A DNA stretch of 64,000 bases, from the NCBI GenBank assembly GCA_012656075.1, contig JAAKBF010000403.1, forward strand, positions 806,001 to 870,000. The letters run 5' to 3'. Of the stretch, positions 44,075 through 57,826 are shown piece after piece. The notes below the pieces were generated by a model, which was not told the origin of the DNA, ran no database searches, and saw only the letters and a list, made by a program, of their open reading frames with translations. Source of the DNA: Phytophthora hibernalis (Eukaryota > Oomycota > Peronosporomycetes > Peronosporales > Peronosporaceae). A program made the position numbers and the translations under genes. Positions within the stretch are counted from its first letter, which is position 1. The number at the start of each line of letters is the position of its first letter.

Positions 44075-44517
44075 AGGCCGAAACACCCCAAACCCTCCAA
44101 AACGGACGCGCCCTTTTCTAGCCCTCCTGCGGACACCCGCAGCGTCTCTCCCGCATCACTACCAGTCACACAGCTGGATGCAGCGTCTGCACTAGTCGCT
44201 TGACCGCCGCAACGTATGTTCCGCTCGCTAAGCCTCCCACACACAACCCACAACCAACTCACACCACCACGTTCACTGATTGGTCTCTTACCCAGAATGT
44301 CGAGCGCCAAACCGACACAGATGTCCCCCTGGTCATATATTACCGCTGGGACATCGTTCAGCTCGCGTGTGGAAAATAAATTACCGACGCACAAAACGCA
44401 GCAACAACAGCCACCTGTGCACCACGCCTGATTGAGCGACAGAATGGTGGCGAACCTCGACGCACTGAGTACGCACGCACAAACGTCTCTCCCCAAGAGG
44501 ACGAGGTCAATACGGAA

Positions 44518-44602
44518 TGGTATCTGTGGGGTTTGAACCCACGCAGACTGGAATGTCTAGCGGATCTTAAGTCCGCCCCTTAGACCACTCGGGCAAGATA
44601 CC
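44518..44602 (-). tRNA. tRNA-Leu(UAA), array copy 17
   Basis: Four-C form, 85 nt. Confidence 0.94.
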
Positions 44603-45045
44603 AGGCCGAAACACCCCAAACCCTCCAAAACGGACGCGCCCTTTTCTAGCCCTCCTGCGGACACCCGCAGCGTCTCTCCCGCATCACTACCAGTCACACA
44701 GCTGGATGCAGCGTCTGCACTAGTCGCTTGACCGCCGCAACGTATGTTCCGCTCGCTAAGCCTCCCACACACAACCCACAACCAACTCACACCACCACGT
44801 TCACTGATTGGTCTCTTACCCAGAATGTCGAGCGCCAAACCGACACAGATGTCCCCCTGGTCATATATTACCGCTGGGACATCGTTCAGCTCGCGTGTGG
44901 AAAATAAATTACCGACGCACAAAACGCAGCAACAACAGCCACCTGTGCACCACGCCTGATTGAGCGACAGAATGGTGGCGAACCTCGACGCACTGAGTAC
45001 GCACGCACAAACGTCTCTCCCCAAGAGGACGAGGTCAATACGGAA

Positions 45046-45131
45046 TGGTATCTGTGGGGTTTGAACCCACGCAGACTGGAATGTCTAGCGGATCTTAAGT
45101 CCGCCCCCTTAGACCACTCGGGCAAGATACC
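45046..45131 (-). tRNA. tRNA-Leu(UAA), array copy 18
   Basis: Five-C form, 86 nt. Confidence 0.96.
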
Positions 45132-45574
45132 AGGCCGAAACACCCCAAACCCTCCAAAACGGACGCGCCCTTTTCTAGCCCTCCTGCGGACACCCGCAGC
45201 GTCTCTCCCGCATCACTACCAGTCACACAGCTGGATGCAGCGTCTGCACTAGTCGCTTGACCGCCGCAACGTATGTTCCGCTCGCTAAGCCTCCCACACA
45301 CAACCCACAACCAACTCACACCACCACGTTCACTGATTGGTCTCTTACCCAGAATGTCGAGCGCCAAACCGACACAGATGTCCCCCTGGTCATATATTAC
45401 CGCTGGGACATCGTTCAGCTCGCGTGTGGAAAATAAATTACCGACGCACAAAACGCAGCAACAACAGCCACCTGTGCACCACGCCTGATTGAGCGACAGA
45501 ATGGTGGCGAACCTCGACGCACTGAGTACGCACGCACAAACGTCTCTCCCCAAGAGGACGAGGTCAATACGGAA

Positions 45575-45660
45575 TGGTATCTGTGGGGTTTGAACCCACG
45601 CAGACTGGAATGTCTAGCGGATCTTAAGTCCGCCCCCTTAGACCACTCGGGCAAGATACC
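45575..45660 (-). tRNA. tRNA-Leu(UAA), array copy 19
   Basis: Five-C form, 86 nt. Confidence 0.96.
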
Positions 45661-46103
45661 AGGCCGAAACACCCCAAACCCTCCAAAACGGACGCGCCCT
45701 TTTCTAGCCCTCCTGCGGACACCCGCAGCGTCTCTCCCGCATCACTACCAGTCACACAGCTGGATGCAGCGTCTGCACTAGTCGCTTGACCGCCGCAACG
45801 TATGTTCCGCTCGCTAAGCCTCCCACACACAACCCACAACCAACTCACACCACCACGTTCACTGATTGGTCTCTTACCCAGAATGTCGAGCGCCAAACCG
45901 ACACAGATGTCCCCCTGGTCATATATTACCGCTGGGACATCGTTCAGCTCGCGTGTGGAAAATAAATTACCGACGCACAAAACGCAGCAACAACAGCCAC
46001 CTGTGCACCACGCCTGATTGAGCGACAGAATGGTGGCGAACCTCGACGCACTGAGTACGCACGCACAAACGTCTCTCCCCAAGAGGACGAGGTCAATACG
46101 GAA

Positions 46104-46189
46104 TGGTATCTGTGGGGTTTGAACCCACGCAGACTGGAATGTCTAGCGGATCTTAAGTCCGCCCCCTTAGACCACTCGGGCAAGATACC
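46104..46189 (-). tRNA. tRNA-Leu(UAA), array copy 20
   Basis: Five-C form, 86 nt. Confidence 0.96.
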
Positions 46190-46632
46190 AGGCCGAAACA
46201 CCCCAAACCCTCCAAAACGGACGCGCCCTTTTCTAGCCCTCCTGCGGACACCCGCAGCGTCTCTCCCGCATCACTACCAGTCACACAGCTGGATGCAGCG
46301 TCTGCACTAGTCGCTTGACCGCCGCAACGTATGTTCCGCTCGCTAAGCCTCCCACACACAACCCACAACCAACTCACACCACCACGTTCACTGATTGGTC
46401 TCTTACCCAGAATGTCGAGCGCCAAACCGACACAGATGTCCCCCTGGTCATATATTACCGCTGGGACATCGTTCAGCTCGCGTGTGGAAAATAAATTACC
46501 GACGCACAAAACGCAGCAACAACAGCCACCTGTGCACCACGCCTGATTGAGCGACAGAATGGTGGCGAACCTCGACGCACTGAGTACGCACGCACAAACG
46601 TCTCTCCCCAAGAGGACGAGGTCAATACGGAA

Positions 46633-46718
46633 TGGTATCTGTGGGGTTTGAACCCACGCAGACTGGAATGTCTAGCGGATCTTAAGTCCGCCCCCTTAGA
46701 CCACTCGGGCAAGATACC
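46633..46718 (-). tRNA. tRNA-Leu(UAA), array copy 21
   Basis: Five-C form, 86 nt. Confidence 0.96.
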
Positions 46719-47161
46719 AGGCCGAAACACCCCAAACCCTCCAAAACGGACGCGCCCTTTTCTAGCCCTCCTGCGGACACCCGCAGCGTCTCTCCCGCAT
46801 CACTACCAGTCACACAGCTGGATGCAGCGTCTGCACTAGTCGCTTGACCGCCGCAACGTATGTTCCGCTCGCTAAGCCTCCCACACACAACCCACAACCA
46901 ACTCACACCACCACGTTCACTGATTGGTCTCTTACCCAGAATGTCGAGCGCCAAACCGACACAGATGTCCCCCTGGTCATATATTACCGCTGGGACATCG
47001 TTCAGCTCGCGTGTGGAAAATAAATTACCGACGCACAAAACGCAGCAACAACAGCCACCTGTGCACCACGCCTGATTGAGCGACAGAATGGTGGCGAACC
47101 TCGACGCACTGAGTACGCACGCACAAACGTCTCTCCCCAAGAGGACGAGGTCAATACGGAA

Positions 47162-47247
47162 TGGTATCTGTGGGGTTTGAACCCACGCAGACTGGAATGT
47201 CTAGCGGATCTTAAGTCCGCCCCCTTAGACCACTCGGGCAAGATACC
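47162..47247 (-). tRNA. tRNA-Leu(UAA), array copy 22
   Basis: Five-C form, 86 nt. Confidence 0.96.
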
Positions 47248-47690
47248 AGGCCGAAACACCCCAAACCCTCCAAAACGGACGCGCCCTTTTCTAGCCCTCC
47301 TGCGGACACCCGCAGCGTCTCTCCCGCATCACTACCAGTCACACAGCTGGATGCAGCGTCTGCACTAGTCGCTTGACCGCCGCAACGTATGTTCCGCTCG
47401 CTAAGCCTCCCACACACAACCCACAACCAACTCACACCACCACGTTCACTGATTGGTCTCTTACCCAGAATGTCGAGCGCCAAACCGACACAGATGTCCC
47501 CCTGGTCATATATTACCGCTGGGACATCGTTCAGCTCGCGTGTGGAAAATAAATTACCGACGCACAAAACGCAGCAACAACAGCCACCTGTGCACCACGC
47601 CTGATTGAGCGACAGAATGGTGGCGAACCTCGACGCACTGAGTACGCACGCACAAACGTCTCTCCCCAAGAGGACGAGGTCAATACGGAA

Positions 47691-47776
47691 TGGTATCTGT
47701 GGGGTTTGAACCCACGCAGACTGGAATGTCTAGCGGATCTTAAGTCCGCCCCCTTAGACCACTCGGGCAAGATACC
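47691..47776 (-). tRNA. tRNA-Leu(UAA), array copy 23
   Basis: Five-C form, 86 nt. Confidence 0.96.
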
Positions 47777-48219
47777 AGGCCGAAACACCCCAAACCCTCC
47801 AAAACGGACGCGCCCTTTTCTAGCCCTCCTGCGGACACCCGCAGCGTCTCTCCCGCATCACTACCAGTCACACAGCTGGATGCAGCGTCTGCACTAGTCG
47901 CTTGACCGCCGCAACGTATGTTCCGCTCGCTAAGCCTCCCACACACAACCCACAACCAACTCACACCACCACGTTCACTGATTGGTCTCTTACCCAGAAT
48001 GTCGAGCGCCAAACCGACACAGATGTCCCCCTGGTCATATATTACCGCTGGGACATCGTTCAGCTCGCGTGTGGAAAATAAATTACCGACGCACAAAACG
48101 CAGCAACAACAGCCACCTGTGCACCACGCCTGATTGAGCGACAGAATGGTGGCGAACCTCGACGCACTGAGTACGCACGCACAAACGTCTCTCCCCAAGA
48201 GGACGAGGTCAATACGGAA

Positions 48220-48304
48220 TGGTATCTGTGGGGTTTGAACCCACGCAGACTGGAATGTCTAGCGGATCTTAAGTCCGCCCCTTAGACCACTCGGGCAAGA
48301 TACC
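48220..48304 (-). tRNA. tRNA-Leu(UAA), array copy 24
   Basis: Four-C form, 85 nt; the only short form between copies 18 and 42. Confidence 0.94.
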
Positions 48305-48747
48305 AGGCCGAAACACCCCAAACCCTCCAAAACGGACGCGCCCTTTTCTAGCCCTCCTGCGGACACCCGCAGCGTCTCTCCCGCATCACTACCAGTCACA
48401 CAGCTGGATGCAGCGTCTGCACTAGTCGCTTGACCGCCGCAACGTATGTTCCGCTCGCTAAGCCTCCCACACACAACCCACAACCAACTCACACCACCAC
48501 GTTCACTGATTGGTCTCTTACCCAGAATGTCGAGCGCCAAACCGACACAGATGTCCCCCTGGTCATATATTACCGCTGGGACATCGTTCAGCTCGCGTGT
48601 GGAAAATAAATTACCGACGCACAAAACGCAGCAACAACAGCCACCTGTGCACCACGCCTGATTGAGCGACAGAATGGTGGCGAACCTCGACGCACTGAGT
48701 ACGCACGCACAAACGTCTCTCCCCAAGAGGACGAGGTCAATACGGAA

Positions 48748-48833
48748 TGGTATCTGTGGGGTTTGAACCCACGCAGACTGGAATGTCTAGCGGATCTTAA
48801 GTCCGCCCCCTTAGACCACTCGGGCAAGATACC
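48748..48833 (-). tRNA. tRNA-Leu(UAA), array copy 25
   Basis: Five-C form, 86 nt; first of 18 consecutive canonical copies. Confidence 0.96.
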
Positions 48834-49276
48834 AGGCCGAAACACCCCAAACCCTCCAAAACGGACGCGCCCTTTTCTAGCCCTCCTGCGGACACCCGCA
48901 GCGTCTCTCCCGCATCACTACCAGTCACACAGCTGGATGCAGCGTCTGCACTAGTCGCTTGACCGCCGCAACGTATGTTCCGCTCGCTAAGCCTCCCACA
49001 CACAACCCACAACCAACTCACACCACCACGTTCACTGATTGGTCTCTTACCCAGAATGTCGAGCGCCAAACCGACACAGATGTCCCCCTGGTCATATATT
49101 ACCGCTGGGACATCGTTCAGCTCGCGTGTGGAAAATAAATTACCGACGCACAAAACGCAGCAACAACAGCCACCTGTGCACCACGCCTGATTGAGCGACA
49201 GAATGGTGGCGAACCTCGACGCACTGAGTACGCACGCACAAACGTCTCTCCCCAAGAGGACGAGGTCAATACGGAA

Positions 49277-49362
49277 TGGTATCTGTGGGGTTTGAACCCA
49301 CGCAGACTGGAATGTCTAGCGGATCTTAAGTCCGCCCCCTTAGACCACTCGGGCAAGATACC
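49277..49362 (-). tRNA. tRNA-Leu(UAA), array copy 26
   Basis: Five-C form, 86 nt. Confidence 0.96.
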
Positions 49363-49805
49363 AGGCCGAAACACCCCAAACCCTCCAAAACGGACGCGCC
49401 CTTTTCTAGCCCTCCTGCGGACACCCGCAGCGTCTCTCCCGCATCACTACCAGTCACACAGCTGGATGCAGCGTCTGCACTAGTCGCTTGACCGCCGCAA
49501 CGTATGTTCCGCTCGCTAAGCCTCCCACACACAACCCACAACCAACTCACACCACCACGTTCACTGATTGGTCTCTTACCCAGAATGTCGAGCGCCAAAC
49601 CGACACAGATGTCCCCCTGGTCATATATTACCGCTGGGACATCGTTCAGCTCGCGTGTGGAAAATAAATTACCGACGCACAAAACGCAGCAACAACAGCC
49701 ACCTGTGCACCACGCCTGATTGAGCGACAGAATGGTGGCGAACCTCGACGCACTGAGTACGCACGCACAAACGTCTCTCCCCAAGAGGACGAGGTCAATA
49801 CGGAA

Positions 49806-49891
49806 TGGTATCTGTGGGGTTTGAACCCACGCAGACTGGAATGTCTAGCGGATCTTAAGTCCGCCCCCTTAGACCACTCGGGCAAGATACC
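49806..49891 (-). tRNA. tRNA-Leu(UAA), array copy 27
   Basis: Five-C form, 86 nt. Confidence 0.96.
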
Positions 49892-50334
49892 AGGCCGAAA
49901 CACCCCAAACCCTCCAAAACGGACGCGCCCTTTTCTAGCCCTCCTGCGGACACCCGCAGCGTCTCTCCCGCATCACTACCAGTCACACAGCTGGATGCAG
50001 CGTCTGCACTAGTCGCTTGACCGCCGCAACGTATGTTCCGCTCGCTAAGCCTCCCACACACAACCCACAACCAACTCACACCACCACGTTCACTGATTGG
50101 TCTCTTACCCAGAATGTCGAGCGCCAAACCGACACAGATGTCCCCCTGGTCATATATTACCGCTGGGACATCGTTCAGCTCGCGTGTGGAAAATAAATTA
50201 CCGACGCACAAAACGCAGCAACAACAGCCACCTGTGCACCACGCCTGATTGAGCGACAGAATGGTGGCGAACCTCGACGCACTGAGTACGCACGCACAAA
50301 CGTCTCTCCCCAAGAGGACGAGGTCAATACGGAA

Positions 50335-50420
50335 TGGTATCTGTGGGGTTTGAACCCACGCAGACTGGAATGTCTAGCGGATCTTAAGTCCGCCCCCTTA
50401 GACCACTCGGGCAAGATACC
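50335..50420 (-). tRNA. tRNA-Leu(UAA), array copy 28
   Basis: Five-C form, 86 nt. Confidence 0.96.
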
Positions 50421-50863
50421 AGGCCGAAACACCCCAAACCCTCCAAAACGGACGCGCCCTTTTCTAGCCCTCCTGCGGACACCCGCAGCGTCTCTCCCGC
50501 ATCACTACCAGTCACACAGCTGGATGCAGCGTCTGCACTAGTCGCTTGACCGCCGCAACGTATGTTCCGCTCGCTAAGCCTCCCACACACAACCCACAAC
50601 CAACTCACACCACCACGTTCACTGATTGGTCTCTTACCCAGAATGTCGAGCGCCAAACCGACACAGATGTCCCCCTGGTCATATATTACCGCTGGGACAT
50701 CGTTCAGCTCGCGTGTGGAAAATAAATTACCGACGCACAAAACGCAGCAACAACAGCCACCTGTGCACCACGCCTGATTGAGCGACAGAATGGTGGCGAA
50801 CCTCGACGCACTGAGTACGCACGCACAAACGTCTCTCCCCAAGAGGACGAGGTCAATACGGAA

Positions 50864-50949
50864 TGGTATCTGTGGGGTTTGAACCCACGCAGACTGGAAT
50901 GTCTAGCGGATCTTAAGTCCGCCCCCTTAGACCACTCGGGCAAGATACC
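50864..50949 (-). tRNA. tRNA-Leu(UAA), array copy 29
   Basis: Five-C form, 86 nt. Confidence 0.96.
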
Positions 50950-51392
50950 AGGCCGAAACACCCCAAACCCTCCAAAACGGACGCGCCCTTTTCTAGCCCT
51001 CCTGCGGACACCCGCAGCGTCTCTCCCGCATCACTACCAGTCACACAGCTGGATGCAGCGTCTGCACTAGTCGCTTGACCGCCGCAACGTATGTTCCGCT
51101 CGCTAAGCCTCCCACACACAACCCACAACCAACTCACACCACCACGTTCACTGATTGGTCTCTTACCCAGAATGTCGAGCGCCAAACCGACACAGATGTC
51201 CCCCTGGTCATATATTACCGCTGGGACATCGTTCAGCTCGCGTGTGGAAAATAAATTACCGACGCACAAAACGCAGCAACAACAGCCACCTGTGCACCAC
51301 GCCTGATTGAGCGACAGAATGGTGGCGAACCTCGACGCACTGAGTACGCACGCACAAACGTCTCTCCCCAAGAGGACGAGGTCAATACGGAA

Positions 51393-51478
51393 TGGTATCT
51401 GTGGGGTTTGAACCCACGCAGACTGGAATGTCTAGCGGATCTTAAGTCCGCCCCCTTAGACCACTCGGGCAAGATACC
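51393..51478 (-). tRNA. tRNA-Leu(UAA), array copy 30
   Basis: Five-C form, 86 nt. Confidence 0.96.
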
Positions 51479-51921
51479 AGGCCGAAACACCCCAAACCCT
51501 CCAAAACGGACGCGCCCTTTTCTAGCCCTCCTGCGGACACCCGCAGCGTCTCTCCCGCATCACTACCAGTCACACAGCTGGATGCAGCGTCTGCACTAGT
51601 CGCTTGACCGCCGCAACGTATGTTCCGCTCGCTAAGCCTCCCACACACAACCCACAACCAACTCACACCACCACGTTCACTGATTGGTCTCTTACCCAGA
51701 ATGTCGAGCGCCAAACCGACACAGATGTCCCCCTGGTCATATATTACCGCTGGGACATCGTTCAGCTCGCGTGTGGAAAATAAATTACCGACGCACAAAA
51801 CGCAGCAACAACAGCCACCTGTGCACCACGCCTGATTGAGCGACAGAATGGTGGCGAACCTCGACGCACTGAGTACGCACGCACAAACGTCTCTCCCCAA
51901 GAGGACGAGGTCAATACGGAA

Positions 51922-52007
51922 TGGTATCTGTGGGGTTTGAACCCACGCAGACTGGAATGTCTAGCGGATCTTAAGTCCGCCCCCTTAGACCACTCGGGCA
52001 AGATACC
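51922..52007 (-). tRNA. tRNA-Leu(UAA), array copy 31
   Basis: Five-C form, 86 nt. Confidence 0.96.
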
Positions 52008-52450
52008 AGGCCGAAACACCCCAAACCCTCCAAAACGGACGCGCCCTTTTCTAGCCCTCCTGCGGACACCCGCAGCGTCTCTCCCGCATCACTACCAGTC
52101 ACACAGCTGGATGCAGCGTCTGCACTAGTCGCTTGACCGCCGCAACGTATGTTCCGCTCGCTAAGCCTCCCACACACAACCCACAACCAACTCACACCAC
52201 CACGTTCACTGATTGGTCTCTTACCCAGAATGTCGAGCGCCAAACCGACACAGATGTCCCCCTGGTCATATATTACCGCTGGGACATCGTTCAGCTCGCG
52301 TGTGGAAAATAAATTACCGACGCACAAAACGCAGCAACAACAGCCACCTGTGCACCACGCCTGATTGAGCGACAGAATGGTGGCGAACCTCGACGCACTG
52401 AGTACGCACGCACAAACGTCTCTCCCCAAGAGGACGAGGTCAATACGGAA

Positions 52451-52536
52451 TGGTATCTGTGGGGTTTGAACCCACGCAGACTGGAATGTCTAGCGGATCT
52501 TAAGTCCGCCCCCTTAGACCACTCGGGCAAGATACC
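52451..52536 (-). tRNA. tRNA-Leu(UAA), array copy 32
   Basis: Five-C form, 86 nt. Confidence 0.96.
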
Positions 52537-52979
52537 AGGCCGAAACACCCCAAACCCTCCAAAACGGACGCGCCCTTTTCTAGCCCTCCTGCGGACACCC
52601 GCAGCGTCTCTCCCGCATCACTACCAGTCACACAGCTGGATGCAGCGTCTGCACTAGTCGCTTGACCGCCGCAACGTATGTTCCGCTCGCTAAGCCTCCC
52701 ACACACAACCCACAACCAACTCACACCACCACGTTCACTGATTGGTCTCTTACCCAGAATGTCGAGCGCCAAACCGACACAGATGTCCCCCTGGTCATAT
52801 ATTACCGCTGGGACATCGTTCAGCTCGCGTGTGGAAAATAAATTACCGACGCACAAAACGCAGCAACAACAGCCACCTGTGCACCACGCCTGATTGAGCG
52901 ACAGAATGGTGGCGAACCTCGACGCACTGAGTACGCACGCACAAACGTCTCTCCCCAAGAGGACGAGGTCAATACGGAA

Positions 52980-53065
52980 TGGTATCTGTGGGGTTTGAAC
53001 CCACGCAGACTGGAATGTCTAGCGGATCTTAAGTCCGCCCCCTTAGACCACTCGGGCAAGATACC
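52980..53065 (-). tRNA. tRNA-Leu(UAA), array copy 33
   Basis: Five-C form, 86 nt. Confidence 0.96.
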
Positions 53066-53508
53066 AGGCCGAAACACCCCAAACCCTCCAAAACGGACGC
53101 GCCCTTTTCTAGCCCTCCTGCGGACACCCGCAGCGTCTCTCCCGCATCACTACCAGTCACACAGCTGGATGCAGCGTCTGCACTAGTCGCTTGACCGCCG
53201 CAACGTATGTTCCGCTCGCTAAGCCTCCCACACACAACCCACAACCAACTCACACCACCACGTTCACTGATTGGTCTCTTACCCAGAATGTCGAGCGCCA
53301 AACCGACACAGATGTCCCCCTGGTCATATATTACCGCTGGGACATCGTTCAGCTCGCGTGTGGAAAATAAATTACCGACGCACAAAACGCAGCAACAACA
53401 GCCACCTGTGCACCACGCCTGATTGAGCGACAGAATGGTGGCGAACCTCGACGCACTGAGTACGCACGCACAAACGTCTCTCCCCAAGAGGACGAGGTCA
53501 ATACGGAA

Positions 53509-53594
53509 TGGTATCTGTGGGGTTTGAACCCACGCAGACTGGAATGTCTAGCGGATCTTAAGTCCGCCCCCTTAGACCACTCGGGCAAGATACC
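53509..53594 (-). tRNA. tRNA-Leu(UAA), array copy 34
   Basis: Five-C form, 86 nt. Confidence 0.96.
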
Positions 53595-54037
53595 AGGCCG
53601 AAACACCCCAAACCCTCCAAAACGGACGCGCCCTTTTCTAGCCCTCCTGCGGACACCCGCAGCGTCTCTCCCGCATCACTACCAGTCACACAGCTGGATG
53701 CAGCGTCTGCACTAGTCGCTTGACCGCCGCAACGTATGTTCCGCTCGCTAAGCCTCCCACACACAACCCACAACCAACTCACACCACCACGTTCACTGAT
53801 TGGTCTCTTACCCAGAATGTCGAGCGCCAAACCGACACAGATGTCCCCCTGGTCATATATTACCGCTGGGACATCGTTCAGCTCGCGTGTGGAAAATAAA
53901 TTACCGACGCACAAAACGCAGCAACAACAGCCACCTGTGCACCACGCCTGATTGAGCGACAGAATGGTGGCGAACCTCGACGCACTGAGTACGCACGCAC
54001 AAACGTCTCTCCCCAAGAGGACGAGGTCAATACGGAA

Positions 54038-54123
54038 TGGTATCTGTGGGGTTTGAACCCACGCAGACTGGAATGTCTAGCGGATCTTAAGTCCGCCCCC
54101 TTAGACCACTCGGGCAAGATACC
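54038..54123 (-). tRNA. tRNA-Leu(UAA), array copy 35
   Basis: Five-C form, 86 nt. Confidence 0.96.
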
Positions 54124-54566
54124 AGGCCGAAACACCCCAAACCCTCCAAAACGGACGCGCCCTTTTCTAGCCCTCCTGCGGACACCCGCAGCGTCTCTCC
54201 CGCATCACTACCAGTCACACAGCTGGATGCAGCGTCTGCACTAGTCGCTTGACCGCCGCAACGTATGTTCCGCTCGCTAAGCCTCCCACACACAACCCAC
54301 AACCAACTCACACCACCACGTTCACTGATTGGTCTCTTACCCAGAATGTCGAGCGCCAAACCGACACAGATGTCCCCCTGGTCATATATTACCGCTGGGA
54401 CATCGTTCAGCTCGCGTGTGGAAAATAAATTACCGACGCACAAAACGCAGCAACAACAGCCACCTGTGCACCACGCCTGATTGAGCGACAGAATGGTGGC
54501 GAACCTCGACGCACTGAGTACGCACGCACAAACGTCTCTCCCCAAGAGGACGAGGTCAATACGGAA

Positions 54567-54652
54567 TGGTATCTGTGGGGTTTGAACCCACGCAGACTGG
54601 AATGTCTAGCGGATCTTAAGTCCGCCCCCTTAGACCACTCGGGCAAGATACC
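54567..54652 (-). tRNA. tRNA-Leu(UAA), array copy 36
   Basis: Five-C form, 86 nt. Confidence 0.96.
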
Positions 54653-55095
54653 AGGCCGAAACACCCCAAACCCTCCAAAACGGACGCGCCCTTTTCTAGC
54701 CCTCCTGCGGACACCCGCAGCGTCTCTCCCGCATCACTACCAGTCACACAGCTGGATGCAGCGTCTGCACTAGTCGCTTGACCGCCGCAACGTATGTTCC
54801 GCTCGCTAAGCCTCCCACACACAACCCACAACCAACTCACACCACCACGTTCACTGATTGGTCTCTTACCCAGAATGTCGAGCGCCAAACCGACACAGAT
54901 GTCCCCCTGGTCATATATTACCGCTGGGACATCGTTCAGCTCGCGTGTGGAAAATAAATTACCGACGCACAAAACGCAGCAACAACAGCCACCTGTGCAC
55001 CACGCCTGATTGAGCGACAGAATGGTGGCGAACCTCGACGCACTGAGTACGCACGCACAAACGTCTCTCCCCAAGAGGACGAGGTCAATACGGAA

Positions 55096-55181
55096 TGGTA
55101 TCTGTGGGGTTTGAACCCACGCAGACTGGAATGTCTAGCGGATCTTAAGTCCGCCCCCTTAGACCACTCGGGCAAGATACC
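55096..55181 (-). tRNA. tRNA-Leu(UAA), array copy 37
   Basis: Five-C form, 86 nt. Confidence 0.96.
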
Positions 55182-55624
55182 AGGCCGAAACACCCCAAAC
55201 CCTCCAAAACGGACGCGCCCTTTTCTAGCCCTCCTGCGGACACCCGCAGCGTCTCTCCCGCATCACTACCAGTCACACAGCTGGATGCAGCGTCTGCACT
55301 AGTCGCTTGACCGCCGCAACGTATGTTCCGCTCGCTAAGCCTCCCACACACAACCCACAACCAACTCACACCACCACGTTCACTGATTGGTCTCTTACCC
55401 AGAATGTCGAGCGCCAAACCGACACAGATGTCCCCCTGGTCATATATTACCGCTGGGACATCGTTCAGCTCGCGTGTGGAAAATAAATTACCGACGCACA
55501 AAACGCAGCAACAACAGCCACCTGTGCACCACGCCTGATTGAGCGACAGAATGGTGGCGAACCTCGACGCACTGAGTACGCACGCACAAACGTCTCTCCC
55601 CAAGAGGACGAGGTCAATACGGAA

Positions 55625-55710
55625 TGGTATCTGTGGGGTTTGAACCCACGCAGACTGGAATGTCTAGCGGATCTTAAGTCCGCCCCCTTAGACCACTCGG
55701 GCAAGATACC
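55625..55710 (-). tRNA. tRNA-Leu(UAA), array copy 38
   Basis: Five-C form, 86 nt. Confidence 0.96.
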
Positions 55711-56153
55711 AGGCCGAAACACCCCAAACCCTCCAAAACGGACGCGCCCTTTTCTAGCCCTCCTGCGGACACCCGCAGCGTCTCTCCCGCATCACTACCA
55801 GTCACACAGCTGGATGCAGCGTCTGCACTAGTCGCTTGACCGCCGCAACGTATGTTCCGCTCGCTAAGCCTCCCACACACAACCCACAACCAACTCACAC
55901 CACCACGTTCACTGATTGGTCTCTTACCCAGAATGTCGAGCGCCAAACCGACACAGATGTCCCCCTGGTCATATATTACCGCTGGGACATCGTTCAGCTC
56001 GCGTGTGGAAAATAAATTACCGACGCACAAAACGCAGCAACAACAGCCACCTGTGCACCACGCCTGATTGAGCGACAGAATGGTGGCGAACCTCGACGCA
56101 CTGAGTACGCACGCACAAACGTCTCTCCCCAAGAGGACGAGGTCAATACGGAA

Positions 56154-56239
56154 TGGTATCTGTGGGGTTTGAACCCACGCAGACTGGAATGTCTAGCGGA
56201 TCTTAAGTCCGCCCCCTTAGACCACTCGGGCAAGATACC
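56154..56239 (-). tRNA. tRNA-Leu(UAA), array copy 39
   Basis: Five-C form, 86 nt. Confidence 0.96.
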
Positions 56240-56682
56240 AGGCCGAAACACCCCAAACCCTCCAAAACGGACGCGCCCTTTTCTAGCCCTCCTGCGGACA
56301 CCCGCAGCGTCTCTCCCGCATCACTACCAGTCACACAGCTGGATGCAGCGTCTGCACTAGTCGCTTGACCGCCGCAACGTATGTTCCGCTCGCTAAGCCT
56401 CCCACACACAACCCACAACCAACTCACACCACCACGTTCACTGATTGGTCTCTTACCCAGAATGTCGAGCGCCAAACCGACACAGATGTCCCCCTGGTCA
56501 TATATTACCGCTGGGACATCGTTCAGCTCGCGTGTGGAAAATAAATTACCGACGCACAAAACGCAGCAACAACAGCCACCTGTGCACCACGCCTGATTGA
56601 GCGACAGAATGGTGGCGAACCTCGACGCACTGAGTACGCACGCACAAACGTCTCTCCCCAAGAGGACGAGGTCAATACGGAA

Positions 56683-56768
56683 TGGTATCTGTGGGGTTTG
56701 AACCCACGCAGACTGGAATGTCTAGCGGATCTTAAGTCCGCCCCCTTAGACCACTCGGGCAAGATACC
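56683..56768 (-). tRNA. tRNA-Leu(UAA), array copy 40
   Basis: Five-C form, 86 nt. Confidence 0.96.
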
Positions 56769-57211
56769 AGGCCGAAACACCCCAAACCCTCCAAAACGGA
56801 CGCGCCCTTTTCTAGCCCTCCTGCGGACACCCGCAGCGTCTCTCCCGCATCACTACCAGTCACACAGCTGGATGCAGCGTCTGCACTAGTCGCTTGACCG
56901 CCGCAACGTATGTTCCGCTCGCTAAGCCTCCCACACACAACCCACAACCAACTCACACCACCACGTTCACTGATTGGTCTCTTACCCAGAATGTCGAGCG
57001 CCAAACCGACACAGATGTCCCCCTGGTCATATATTACCGCTGGGACATCGTTCAGCTCGCGTGTGGAAAATAAATTACCGACGCACAAAACGCAGCAACA
57101 ACAGCCACCTGTGCACCACGCCTGATTGAGCGACAGAATGGTGGCGAACCTCGACGCACTGAGTACGCACGCACAAACGTCTCTCCCCAAGAGGACGAGG
57201 TCAATACGGAA

Positions 57212-57297
57212 TGGTATCTGTGGGGTTTGAACCCACGCAGACTGGAATGTCTAGCGGATCTTAAGTCCGCCCCCTTAGACCACTCGGGCAAGATACC
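57212..57297 (-). tRNA. tRNA-Leu(UAA), array copy 41
   Basis: Five-C form, 86 nt. Confidence 0.96.
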
Positions 57298-57740
57298 AGG
57301 CCGAAACACCCCAAACCCTCCAAAACGGACGCGCCCTTTTCTAGCCCTCCTGCGGACACCCGCAGCGTCTCTCCCGCATCACTACCAGTCACACAGCTGG
57401 ATGCAGCGTCTGCACTAGTCGCTTGACCGCCGCAACGTATGTTCCGCTCGCTAAGCCTCCCACACACAACCCACAACCAACTCACACCACCACGTTCACT
57501 GATTGGTCTCTTACCCAGAATGTCGAGCGCCAAACCGACACAGATGTCCCCCTGGTCATATATTACCGCTGGGACATCGTTCAGCTCGCGTGTGGAAAAT
57601 AAATTACCGACGCACAAAACGCAGCAACAACAGCCACCTGTGCACCACGCCTGATTGAGCGACAGAATGGTGGCGAACCTCGACGCACTGAGTACGCACG
57701 CACAAACGTCTCTCCCCAAGAGGACGAGGTCAATACGGAA

Positions 57741-57826
57741 TGGTATCTGTGGGGTTTGAACCCACGCAGACTGGAATGTCTAGCGGATCTTAAGTCCGCC
57801 CCCTTAGACCACTCGGGCAAGATACC
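57741..57826 (-). tRNA. tRNA-Leu(UAA), array copy 42
   Basis: Five-C form, 86 nt; last of the 18-copy canonical run. Confidence 0.96.
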